Shown in pieces: positions 43,772 to 52,216 of a DNA stretch of 64,000 nucleotides. Made by a program: the position numbers and the translations under genes. The first letter of the stretch is position 1, and every line of letters begins with the position of its first letter. This DNA comes from Halarchaeum nitratireducens. Lineage in GTDB: Archaea; Halobacteriota; Halobacteria; Halobacteriales; Halobacteriaceae. The notes under the pieces were generated by a model. The model was not told where the DNA came from and ran no database searches. It saw only the letters and a program-made list of their open reading frames with translations. Location: NCBI RefSeq assembly GCF_014647155.1, contig NZ_BMOQ01000003.1, positions 220,512 to 284,511 on the forward strand, given 5' to 3'.

Positions 43772-46459
43772 TCAGTCCAACCGCTTTTGCCACTCGTTGA
43801 CGCGCTGGAGGAGATCGAGCGGCGAGGAGTTGTTCACGTCGGTGTTGCGCAGCTCGTCGAGGACGGCCGCCGCCTCGGAGTCGAGGGCCGCCGCGTCGTC
43901 CTCACCGTCGCCGGCCGCGTCTTCACCCTCTCCCCCGCTCTCGCCCGTAGCGCCTTCGTCGGTCCGCAGCTCGCCGCTTCCGAGGTCGAAGACGACCTGC
44001 TCGCTCCCCTCGCTCCCGCCGCGGACGTCGATCGCCTCGTCCGCGCGGAGGCGTTCGAGGACGTCGCGCGAGCGCGACACTACGGGATCGGGGACGCCCG
44101 CGAGGTCGGCGACGTGGATGCCGTACGAGCGATTCGCGGGGCCCTCCGCGACCGTTCGGAGGAACGTCACGTCGCCGTCGCGTCCCGTCGCGGGACCGGA
44201 CTCCTCCTCGCTTCCAGCCGACGCGTACGACTCGTCGTCGACCTCGACGTGGACGTTTCGCACGCCGTCGAGACGGTCGGCGAGCGCCGTCAGCTCGTGG
44301 TAGTGCGTCGCGAACAGCGTCTTCGCGCGCACCTCGTTGTGGAGGTACTCCGTCGCCGCCCACGCGATGCTGATGCCGTCGTCGCTCGCCGTCCCGCGGC
44401 CCACCTCGTCGAGGACGACGAGCGAGTCCGCCGTCGCGGAGTGGAGGATGTTCGAGAGCTCCTGCATCTCGACCATGAACGTCGAGCGTCCCTGCGCGAG
44501 TTCGTCGAGCGCGCCGACGCGCGTGTAGACGCCGTCGACGAGTCCGATCTCGGCCGACTCGGCGGGCACGAAGCTCCCCGCCTGCGCGAGCAGGACGATC
44601 AGCGCCGTCTGGCGCATGTAGGTGCTCTTCCCGCTCATGTTCGGACCCGTCACGACGAGGAAGCGCCGGCCCTCGCCGAAGCGCGCGTCGTTCGGCACGA
44701 ACTCCACCGCCTGCTCGACGACCGGGTGGCGACCCGCGCTCACGTCGAGCGATCGGTCGTCGCGGAGCTCGGGGCGCGTCCACCGGTTCGCGCTCGCGTG
44801 CTCCGCGAAGCTCGCCAGCGCGTCCACCTCCGCGAGCGCTCGCCCCGCGTCCTGCAACAGCGAAGCGTGTGCGGCCACCTCGGCCCGCAGTTCGTCGAAC
44901 AGCTCGCGCTCGCGGGCCGCGCGCTCCTCCTCGACGCGGAACAGCGCCCGCTCCTTCTCGTCGAGCTCGGCGCTTCGATAGCGCTTCGAGTTCTTCAGCG
45001 TCTTCACCTCGCGGTAGTCGTCGGGGACGCGATCGGTCTGCGAGTGACCGACCTGGAGGTAGTATCCGTCAGTCTTGTTCCGATCCACCGTCACCCGCGA
45101 GAGCTCGCTCTCCGCCTTGACGCGCTCGGCGAGCGTGTCGAACCACGCAACGAGCTCGTCGTGTTCGGCCGCGAGCTCGTCGAGCGTCTCGTCGTAGCCG
45201 CGCGCGAAGATCCCCGTCTCGCCGCCGGGATCGTCGGCGAGCGCGTCGTCCACCGTCTCGCGCAGGGCGGCCGCGTCGTCGGCGTCCACCCGCGCGAGCA
45301 CGTCGCCCAGCGGCGAGTCGGCCAGTGAGGGCGACGACGCCACGCGTTCGCGGAGCGCGTCGAGGCGCTCCAAGGTGTCGACGACGCGTTTCAGCGCGCC
45401 CGGATCCGCGCTCCCGGACGTACACCGCGCGGCGAGGCGTTCGAGGTCCGCCGCGCCGTCCAGCGTCTCGCGCACCGCGTCGCGTTCGAGCGCGTCGTCG
45501 GCGAGCGCCGCGACGCAGTCGTGTCGGCGTTCGAGCTCCCCGCGCCGTTGCAGCGGTCGGACGAGCCACGCCTCCAAGCGGCGCGCGCCCATCGCCGTCA
45601 CCGTGTGATCGAGCGTCGCCGCGAGCGATCCCTCCCTGTCGCCGCGCATCGTCTCGGTCAGTTCGAGGTTGCGCCGCGTCGTCGGGTCGAGCGAGACGTG
45701 ATCGTCCGCCCGATAGGGCTGGACGCGGGTCAGCGACGAGAGCACGCCGACGCCCGTCTCCGCGACGTAGTCGAGCGCCGCGCCCGCCGCCCGCACGCCC
45801 GGCCCCTCCGGTTCGACGCCGACCGCGTCCAGCGCGCCCTCGCCGAACTGCTCGCGGACACGGTGGGTGGCCTTCCCGGGTGCGAACGCCTCCGTCCCGT
45901 GGACGCTCAGCGTCGCGTCCGCGTCGTCGCGCACCGCGTCGCAGAAGTCGTCGTCGCCTCGCAGTACCGGCCCCGGCAACACCTCCTCGGGACCGAAGCG
46001 CCCGAGCTCCGCCAAGGCCGTGCGTTCGTCTCCGACCTCGGTCAGGCGGAACGCCCCCGTCGTCACGTCCACCGCCGCGAGCCCGTACGCGTCGCCCTCG
46101 CGCACCACGGCGACGAGGTAGCGCGCGTCGGCCCCCGTCGCCTCCAGGAGGGTGCCCGGCGTCGCCGTCCGCGTGATCTCGCGCGTCGTGTCGTCGTCGC
46201 CGCGCTGCTCCGCGACCGCGACCGTGTAGCCCCGCTCCACGAGCGACTTCAGGTAGGGCGTCAGCTCGCTCAGCGGGACGCCGGCCATCGGATACGACGA
46301 GCCGTGACTCGACTTCTCGGAGACCTTCAAGTCGAGCTCGTCGGCGACGAGACGCGCGTCGTCCGCGAAGAACTCGTAGAAGTCCCCGACCTGCATGGCG
46401 AGGACGTCCGCGTCCGACTCCTCCTTCAGTGCGAGGAACTCCTCGACGATGCCGGTCAC
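43772..46459 (-). CDS. mutS: DNA mismatch repair protein MutS (paralogue next to mutL)
   Basis: 895 residues from a GTG at 46459. The mismatch-wedge F-x-E is in VGDFYEFF (residues 24-31), then connector, lever and clamp, with Walker [15 protein letters not shown], the DEVGRGTASDDGI motif and ATHYHELTAL. An acidic tail precedes the C-terminal helices. The GTG gives the family length; an in-frame GTG at 46531 would add 24 residues. Probably the haloarchaeal MutS1b type. First gene of a mutS-mutL operon; a 13-codon upstream ORF ends on its start codon. Confidence 0.93.
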   Translation of the reverse strand: MTGIVEEFLALKEESDADVLAMQVGDFYEFFADDARLVADELDLKVSEKSSHGSSYPMAGVPLSELTPYLKSLVERGYTVAVAEQRGDDDTTREITRTATPGTLLEATGADARYLVAVVREGDAYGLAAVDVTTGAFRLTEVGDERTALAELGRFGPEEVLPGPVLRGDDDFCDAVRDDADATLSVHGTEAFAPGKATHRVREQFGEGALDAVGVEPEGPGVRAAGAALDYVAETGVGVLSSLTRVQPYRADDHVSLDPTTRRNLELTETMRGDREGSLAATLDHTVTAMGARRLEAWLVRPLQRRGELERRHDCVAALADDALERDAVRETLDGAADLERLAARCTSGSADPGALKRVVDTLERLDALRERVASSPSLADSPLGDVLARVDADDAAALRETVDDALADDPGGETGIFARGYDETLDELAAEHDELVAWFDTLAERVKAESELSRVTVDRNKTDGYYLQVGHSQTDRVPDDYREVKTLKNSKRYRSAELDEKERALFRVEEERAARERELFDELRAEVAAHASLLQDAGRALAEVDALASFAEHASANRWTRPELRDDRSLDVSAGRHPVVEQAVEFVPNDARFGEGRRFLVVTGPNMSGKSTYMRQTALIVLLAQAGSFVPAESAEIGLVDGVYTRVGALDELAQGRSTFMVEMQELSNILHSATADSLVVLDEVGRGTASDDGISIAWAATEYLHNEVRAKTLFATHYHELTALADRLDGVRNVHVEVDDESYASAGSEEESGPATGRDGDVTFLRTVAEGPANRSYGIHVADLAGVPDPVVSRSRDVLERLRADEAIDVRGGSEGSEQVVFDLGSGELRTDEGATGESGGEGEDAAGDGEDDAAALDSEAAAVLDELRNTDVNNSSPLDLLQRVNEWQKRLD

Positions 46460-46497
46460 GCCGCCCTCACCCGGGTCTGCACCGTCGTCTCGATCAT
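46456..46497 (-). other. Possible 13-codon upstream ORF overlapping mutS start
   Basis: ATG at 46497 opens MIETTVQTRVRAA and stops at a TGA sharing bases with the mutS GTG (GTGA). A minus-strand CTTAAAG near 46553-46559 could be the TATA box. If translated, it would couple ribosomes onto the GTG start. Seen as sequence only; translation is speculative. Confidence 0.3.
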
Positions 46498-46815
46498 GGC
46501 GGTAGGTGGCCGCGAGCGAGTAAGAACGCACCGCCTCGCCCCGGCGCTCTCTCTTTAAGTGTCTCTCGCCACAAGTAGTAGATACGAGCGAGGGACGACG
46601 GCCGGCGTCGTCCCGATTCTACGCGTTCTCGTCGCCGAGCGGCGCGTTTCGACTCCGCTTTCGCGGTGAGCGGGTCGCTTCGCGCCCCGCGCGACGGAAA
46701 CGGATGGGAGGGAACCCCTCCGGTCTGATATATACCTATCATATAAACGATCTATAGGGTGTTCGTTCGCTCTTCTCGTAGCGACGGCCGCCCCCTCGGC
46801 GGCCCGCCCCTCACC
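46498..46815. promoter_or_regulatory. 318-bp divergent intergenic region: hairpin plus AT-rich promoter
   Basis: Lies between mutS and the divergent 139-residue gene. Contains a minus-strand CTTAAAG for mutS (46553-46559), a perfect 9-bp GC hairpin GGGACGACG/CGTCGTCCC at 46592-46614, a GGAGGG/CCCTCC inverted repeat near 46709-46723, and an AT island 46728-46750 with ATATATA and CATATAAA boxes that fit the plus-strand gene. No further coding sequence is apparent. Confidence 0.5.
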
Positions 46816-47235
46816 ATGTCACAGACAGAGTCCACAGCGGAGGCGGAGGCGGAAACGTCAATCCACCGGGAGTACGTCCTCGACGTTCGAATCGTCGAGT
46901 GCGCGGACGGCTACCGCGTCGACGCCCCCGGGAATCGCGAGGAGACGTTCGCGGACGCCGAGACGGCGGAGCTGTACGCGGACGTCTACTTCTGTACGAA
47001 CGGCTTCGAGGAGGCGGGGACGGGCGAGCGCGGCGTCCCGCTGGACGTGCTCGGCGCGGGGCGCGCGGTGCTCGCCGCCTACCTCCTCACGCAGTACGGC
47101 GACGATCAGTGGGTCGCCTCCTTCTTCGGGAAGAAGCCCTACCGCGTCCGCGAGTACGTCTCGTGGGTCGAGGAGCGCGCGGCCGAGATCCGCGACGGCG
47201 CGCGCGAACGCGACGTCACGCCCGCTGACGCCTGA
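46816..47235 (+). CDS. Conserved haloarchaeal protein, unknown function
   Basis: 139 residues starting MSQTESTAEAEAETSI, then a compact domain (REYVLDVRIVECADGYRVDA, ADVYFCTNGFEE, YGDDQWVASFFGKKPYRVRE) with conserved aromatic residues and a basic surface helix RVREYVSWVEERAAEIRDG. I do not recognise the family. An in-frame GTG at 46759 would place the TATA at leaderless distance but adds a basic, non-halophilic leader; 46816 would leave a leader of about 50 nt. Start therefore uncertain. Confidence 0.65.
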   Translation: MSQTESTAEAEAETSIHREYVLDVRIVECADGYRVDAPGNREETFADAETAELYADVYFCTNGFEEAGTGERGVPLDVLGAGRAVLAAYLLTQYGDDQWVASFFGKKPYRVREYVSWVEERAAEIRDGARERDVTPADA

Positions 47236-47399
47236 GGCTCCCCCCCCTCTTTCTCGCTCCCGTTCGACTGCCGTAACCGATTGGCCGCGCTCGGGTCGCT
47301 CCGCCGTCTTTCGACGCTCGAAACGCTCCGCAGCTACATACGGCCGTCCCGTCTCTTCACCCGTAGCCCGTCGACCACCCGCCGCGTCTCGGTTCCCGT

Positions 47400-47417
47400 C
47401 CGTACGGGTCCGTACGG
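47400..47417 (+). promoter_or_regulatory. Two tandem CCGTACGG palindromes (candidate operator)
   Basis: CCGTACGG, an 8-base perfect palindrome, occurs at 47400-47407 and again at 47410-47417. The 10-base spacing puts both on the same helical face. They lie about 60-70 bases upstream of the TATA box of the PhoX/dockerin gene, a position typical of activator sites in haloarchaea. Which regulator binds is unknown; phosphate control is only a guess from the gene product. Confidence 0.5.
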
Positions 47418-47467
47418 GTACCATCCTCACTTCCGTCTCCGATACTTCACCACGCCGAACGTATCAC

Positions 47468-47476
47468 TATTATAAG
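47468..47476 (+). promoter_or_regulatory. TATA box of PhoX/dockerin gene
   Basis: TATTATAAG about 39 bases before the ATG at 47511, so a short leader of roughly 10-15 nt is expected. Confidence 0.6.
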
Positions 47477-47510
47477 CAGTTATTCGGTGTGACGCGAACC
47501 ACCGGACTGC

Positions 47511-50237
47511 ATGGTCGACATCAGTCGCCGCAGTCTCATGGCCAGCTCGGTCGCGGCCGCGCTCGGAGCCAGCGTGGTCGGTAGTGGAGTCGTCAGCGCG
47601 GACGTCGACGAGTCCGACACGCCCGGGGCACCGAGCGTGAAGGGGTCGCTCAAGCGCTTCTCGAACACCGCGTTCGGCGCCGAGGTCACGGGCCCCTACG
47701 TCTTCGCCGACGGGACGCCGCTGTACAGCCTCCAGCACCCGAACACCGACAACACGGAGCCGTTCAACAAGGCCGGCGTCGGCTACGTCAGCGGCTTCAG
47801 CTTCGAGATGGCGGGGAGCAACGACGACTTCGAGGAGCTCTCCGCGCCGAACTCCGAGAAGAAACGGCGCAAAGTCCGCACCGCCGCCGGCGATTACACG
47901 ATGCTCTTCAGCCAGGAGGAGTCCATCGGCGACGGCGACGAACAGCTCGGCGTCCCGCAGACGCCCGACGGCGAGAACATCGATAAGTACCCGGGGACGC
48001 GGTACTCCGAGGCGGGCTACACGCCGGACTGTAACCAGTTCATCCCCTCGAACGACGAGGGCACCGAGGGGCACCTCTTCACGAACTTCGAGGCGACACC
48101 GGGGAACGTCACGCGCGTCCCGGTCTCGAAGACCGACGACGGCGAGTGGACCGCGGACACCCAGAACGCCATCAACATGGCGAACACGGAGGCGCTCCGC
48201 TCGCTCGGCGGTACGATGATCAACTGCTACGGCGATCGCTCGCCGTGGGACACGATGGTCTCCGCCGAGGAGAACTACGCCCACCCCCGCGTCAACTTCA
48301 CGCACACGGTCGGGGACATCGTCGAGGCCGAGAGCGGCAAGGGCCTCATCGGCGGCTGTCAGTTCTGGAACCGACCCAGCCCGACCGCGATCCAGAGCGC
48401 CGTGAACGACTACTACGACGACGAGGCGTGGACCCTGCAGGGCTACTGGGCGCTCGCCGGCGTCGAACTCCTCGCCTACTCGCTCGGCGCCGCGCCGACC
48501 GACACGACGGGCGTCGATACGGAGACCTCCGACACCTACGGCGGAAGCGAGGTCGCCGACGGCGCGGAGAACAACGTGGAGCCCATCACGGACGAGGAGT
48601 ACCCGAACCCGTATCGCTACGGCTACTTCGTCGACTACCGCGACCCCCACGCGGAGACCCCCGATCCCATCAAGTACTACGTCATCGGGCGGGCCGCCTG
48701 GGAGTGTCCGGACTTCCAGAACGACCTCAAGACCGTCTACGGCTGCTCCGACGGCGACAGCAAGGGCATCTACAAGTTCGTCGCCGACGAGGAGATCCCG
48801 AGCTACGCCGATCCGATGGACGTCGAGGGCACGCTCTACGCGCCGAAGATCACGAACGACGCCGCGAGCGCTGCCGACTCCGGTACGCGCGCGTCCCCGG
48901 CCGACGTCGACCTCGAGGTCGAGTGGATCCCGATCGGTCACGCCTCCAACGCGGAGATCGAGTCATGGATCGCGGAGTACGACGACGTCACGCAGGAGGA
49001 CTACCTCACGACCCACACCGACTACGACGAGGCCGAACTCGGTCAGGACGTCGCCTACAGCGACGCCATCGAGGAGGCCGACAGGGAGGTCATCGCGAAC
49101 GGCAACCAGAACTACATCACGAACGAGGAGATCGTCGAGTGGGCGCGCCAGTACGAGGAGCGCGGCTACGACGGCGTCGACGAGGACCTGCGCCGCGTGC
49201 CATTCCTCGAACTCCGCGCGGCCGCGAAGGAGATCGGCGCCTCCATCGAGTTCAACAAGGCCGAGGGCGTCGACAGCGCCGACGACGCCGGCCCCGGCGA
49301 CTACGTCTACTTCGGCATCTCCGAGTTCAACGACGACATGGCGGACGACACGGGCGACCTCCAGATGGACCGCGTCGACGGCGGCGTCGTCTATCGCGGC
49401 GAACTCGACACCCACTACGACATCAGTCGCCTCGAACCCGTCATCGTCGGCCCGGACTTCACCGACGGCCCGCAGGCCGCGAACGACGCGCTCCGGAACG
49501 TCGACAACGTGAACGTGATGGACGACGGCCGCGTCCTCTGCTGTGAGGACGGCTTCAACGAGTCCAAACGCTCCTACCCGAACGACTGCCTCTGGGTCTA
49601 CCAGCCGAACCCGACGGTCGCCGCCGGCTCCGCCGCCGTCGCGCAGGGCGACTCCGTCACCGTCGACGTTCGCGCGAAGCACATCCCGGACGGCATCGCC
49701 GGCGGGACGTTCTCCGTCTCCGTCGCCGACCCCGACGTCGCCCAGATCACGAGCGCGAGCTACCCCGATGCGGCCGGTCTCACCAAGGCCCCGCAGGTCG
49801 CCGACGACGGCTCGACGGCCGCCTTCGAGTTCGCGGACGTGCAGGAGGCGATGCAGGCCGACGGCGTCGAGTTCACGCTCGCGACCCTCACGCTCTCCGG
49901 CGTCCGCGGCGGCGCGACCGGCCTCGACGTGCAGGCCGCGCTCGATGACGACGCGGGCAACGACATCGCGGTCGAGACCCGCTCCGGGATCGCGCTCACC
50001 GGTCCGGCGAGCGTCGCCCCCAGCGGCGCCCCGCCGAGCGACCCGGACGGCGACGGGCTGTTCGAGGACGTCAACGGCAACGGTCGCGTCGACTACGACG
50101 ACGTCGTCCTCTTCTTCCAGCGCATGGACTCGAAGAGCATCTCCTCGAACACGCGGAGCTTCGATTTCAACGGCAACGAGCGCCTCGACTACGCCGACAT
50201 CGTACAGCTCTACCAGGAGACTGGGGCCGGCGCGTGA
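47511..50237 (+). CDS. Tat-exported PhoX-like phosphatase with cohesin and dockerin modules
   Basis: 908 residues. Twin-arginine signal (ISRRSLMASSVAAALG, RR at 6-7). Residues about 35-690 resemble the PhoX/DUF839 metallophosphatases: GGTMINCYGDRSPWDTM with the candidate iron-ligating Cys, SAEENY, GYFVDYRDPH, YVIGRAAWE, GIYKFVADEE and GTLYAPK. Residues about 701-835 are cohesin-like (SVTVDVRAKHI, ITSASYPDAAGLT). Residues about 844-903 form a type I-like dockerin with two calcium loops, DVNGNGRVDYDD and DFNGNERLDYAD. Predicted extracellular phosphate-monoester hydrolase. The next gene supplies a membrane-bound cohesin. Confidence 0.88.
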   Translation: MVDISRRSLMASSVAAALGASVVGSGVVSADVDESDTPGAPSVKGSLKRFSNTAFGAEVTGPYVFADGTPLYSLQHPNTDNTEPFNKAGVGYVSGFSFEMAGSNDDFEELSAPNSEKKRRKVRTAAGDYTMLFSQEESIGDGDEQLGVPQTPDGENIDKYPGTRYSEAGYTPDCNQFIPSNDEGTEGHLFTNFEATPGNVTRVPVSKTDDGEWTADTQNAINMANTEALRSLGGTMINCYGDRSPWDTMVSAEENYAHPRVNFTHTVGDIVEAESGKGLIGGCQFWNRPSPTAIQSAVNDYYDDEAWTLQGYWALAGVELLAYSLGAAPTDTTGVDTETSDTYGGSEVADGAENNVEPITDEEYPNPYRYGYFVDYRDPHAETPDPIKYYVIGRAAWECPDFQNDLKTVYGCSDGDSKGIYKFVADEEIPSYADPMDVEGTLYAPKITNDAASAADSGTRASPADVDLEVEWIPIGHASNAEIESWIAEYDDVTQEDYLTTHTDYDEAELGQDVAYSDAIEEADREVIANGNQNYITNEEIVEWARQYEERGYDGVDEDLRRVPFLELRAAAKEIGASIEFNKAEGVDSADDAGPGDYVYFGISEFNDDMADDTGDLQMDRVDGGVVYRGELDTHYDISRLEPVIVGPDFTDGPQAANDALRNVDNVNVMDDGRVLCCEDGFNESKRSYPNDCLWVYQPNPTVAAGSAAVAQGDSVTVDVRAKHIPDGIAGGTFSVSVADPDVAQITSASYPDAAGLTKAPQVADDGSTAAFEFADVQEAMQADGVEFTLATLTLSGVRGGATGLDVQAALDDDAGNDIAVETRSGIALTGPASVAPSGAPPSDPDGDGLFEDVNGNGRVDYDDVVLFFQRMDSKSISSNTRSFDFNGNERLDYADIVQLYQETGAGA

Positions 50238-50257
50238 CCCGACGGCACGCATAAGAC

Positions 50258-50950
50258 ATGAGTCCGAACACCACGCGACGCACCCGGCGCCTGCTCGCGC
50301 TCGCCCTGTTCGTCGTCGTCGCTGCGCCGATCGCCGCCGGGGCCGGCCACGCGGCGACCGCCGACACCGCGGACGCGCCTACCGTCAGCGTCACCGACGT
50401 GGACGTCGCGTCGGACGGCACGGCGACGGCGACCGTCGTCCTGTCGTCGGCGCCGCAGGGTCTCGCCGGCTTCGCCGTCGACGTCTCGGTCGAGGGGTCG
50501 GCCGCGCGCATCACGAACGCGAGCTACCCCGAGACGTACGGGCTGACGAGCGAGCCGGCGCTCTCCGACGACGGCCGACAGGTCCGCCTCGAAGCCGCGG
50601 ACCTGAACGAGCGCGTCCAGCCGGGCGCCTCCGACGTCGTCCTCGGCACGGTCGAGCTCACCGGCGTCAGCGCGGGCTCCGCCGAACTGAGCGCCGAGCC
50701 GCTGCAGTTCGACGCCGACGGCGGCGGGCCCGTCGAGCCCGACACGGCGGTCGGCACGGTCACCGTGACGTCCGGGACGCCCGACGACGGCTCGTCGTCC
50801 ACGCAACGCACGAGCGCGGCCGTCGAGTCGCCGGACGCCGATTCGGCCTCCGCGTCGGGGCTCCCGGCGCTCCAGACGATCGCGGGCGCGCTCGTCGCGC
50901 TCGTCGTCGTCGCGCTCCTCGCGGTCGTGGCCGTGCGACGACGCCGCTGA
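50258..50950 (+). CDS. Membrane-anchored cohesin-domain protein (putative scaffold/anchor)
   Basis: 230 residues: Sec signal (RRLLALALFVVVAAPIAAGA), one cohesin-like beta domain (about 42-165), a Ser/Asp-rich spacer (170-200), and one C-terminal membrane helix ending in RRRR. The cohesin is homologous to that of the preceding phosphatase: GLAGFAVDVSV versus GIAGGTFSVSV and ITNASYPETYGLT versus ITSASYPDAAGLT. It lacks a dockerin. 20 bp after the phosphatase gene, probably co-transcribed. Inferred role: tether dockerin-bearing enzymes to the cell surface. Confidence 0.83.
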   Translation: MSPNTTRRTRRLLALALFVVVAAPIAAGAGHAATADTADAPTVSVTDVDVASDGTATATVVLSSAPQGLAGFAVDVSVEGSAARITNASYPETYGLTSEPALSDDGRQVRLEAADLNERVQPGASDVVLGTVELTGVSAGSAELSAEPLQFDADGGGPVEPDTAVGTVTVTSGTPDDGSSSTQRTSAAVESPDADSASASGLPALQTIAGALVALVVVALLAVVAVRRRR

Positions 50951-51097
50951 CGACTCCCCCCGGTCTCCCGCCGTCTCCTTTTGCGTACCTCTCGACACGC
51001 ACAGCGGATACGACGGGCGCGTGACGGACGATCCCACGTCCGCTTCTCCCCTCTTCCACCTACCTGCCGTCTCTCCGTTTCGTTCTCCCTCCCTCTC

Positions 51098-52135
51098 TCA
51101 CTCCGCCGCGTCCCACCCCGTCCGCACCCCGTAGCGCTCCCTCCCGCGCTCGTAGGCGCCCCAGAACGGGTCGTTCGACGGTTCGTCGAGCTCCGCACCG
51201 TCCATCTCGACGCCCCCACCCTCCCGCACGTCGCCGACCGCGGCCGCCCGGACCCCCTCGTCGGCGAGCGCGTCCAGCACGTCGTCCACCCCGTCCGGGC
51301 GCACGCTCACGAGCACCGTTCCCTCGCTCGACGCCGTCCACGGGTCGACGCCGAAGGCGTCGCAGACTTCGCGGACGCCCTCGCCCACGGGGAAGCGCTC
51401 GCGCTCGGCGGCGAGTCGCACCCCGGACGCCGCGGCGAGCTCGTGTAGGGCGTTGTCGACGCCGCGCTCGGTCGCGTCGTGCATCGCCGTCACCGGCCCC
51501 GCCGCGGCGGCGGTGAGCGCGTCCCGAACGGGACTCGCCTCGCGGAAGCGCGCCGTCCCCGCGTCGACGGTCCCGGAATCGAGGTCGAGCGCGTCGCCGT
51601 AGAGCACGCTCAGGATCCCCGTCGTCTCGATTGCCGGCCCCTTCGTGCAGACGAGTCGGTCGCCCGGCGTCGCGCCCGTCGGCAGCACGAGGTCGTCCGG
51701 GTCGCCGACCGCGAGCGCGGTCGCCGCGCCGACCGTCGGCCACGCGCAGCCCGCGTAGGTCCCCGTGTGGCCCGTCGCGATCGAGATCCCGAGTTCGCGC
51801 GCCTCGCGGTCGAAGACCTCCCAGAGCGTCCCGAACGCCGCCTTCGTCGTGTCCGGCGGGAGGTTCAGATCGATACTGAGGTGGCTCGGCGGGATACCGG
51901 AGAGGGCGGCGTCGCTCACGGCGACGTGGAAGGCGAACCACGCCGCGCGCTCGGCGCCGAGTTCACGCAGGACGAAGACGGGGTCGGTCGCGAGCGCTAC
52001 GACGTGAGACCCGACGTCCACGACGCCGAAGTCCGCGCCGTGCGTCGGGCCGAGGCGGACGTCCGCCCGGTCGGCGCCGAGGCGCGGGTAGATGTGCTCC
52101 GCGAAGAACGCGCCGTCCACCTTTCCCGGATCCAT
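51098..52135 (-). CDS. AIR synthase-related (PurM/HypE/ThiL superfamily) protein
   Basis: 345 residues with the PurM-like N-terminal fold (HGADFGVVDVGSHVVALATD, AFHVAVSDAALSG, IATGHTGTYAGC) and C-terminal AIRS domain (AMHDATERGVDNALHELA). The family binds ATP-like ligands; this archaeal subgroup resembles HypE but no hydrogenase genes are nearby, so the substrate is unknown. It follows lysZ by 81 bp on the same strand. Confidence 0.82.
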   Translation of the reverse strand: MDPGKVDGAFFAEHIYPRLGADRADVRLGPTHGADFGVVDVGSHVVALATDPVFVLRELGAERAAWFAFHVAVSDAALSGIPPSHLSIDLNLPPDTTKAAFGTLWEVFDREARELGISIATGHTGTYAGCAWPTVGAATALAVGDPDDLVLPTGATPGDRLVCTKGPAIETTGILSVLYGDALDLDSGTVDAGTARFREASPVRDALTAAAAGPVTAMHDATERGVDNALHELAAASGVRLAAERERFPVGEGVREVCDAFGVDPWTASSEGTVLVSVRPDGVDDVLDALADEGVRAAAVGDVREGGGVEMDGAELDEPSNDPFWGAYERGRERYGVRTGWDAAE

Positions 52136-52216
52136 ACCGGACGGGGCGGTGCCCGGGCGGTTAGCGTCTGCGCTTCCCGCGCCCGCACCGACGACGGGGG
52201 CGCGTCGCCCGCGCCG

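Noticed and set aside
51098..52135. Hydrogenase maturation HypE
   Set aside because: Shares the AIR-synthase fold but no C-terminal Cys motif and no other hyp or hydrogenase genes are in the window.
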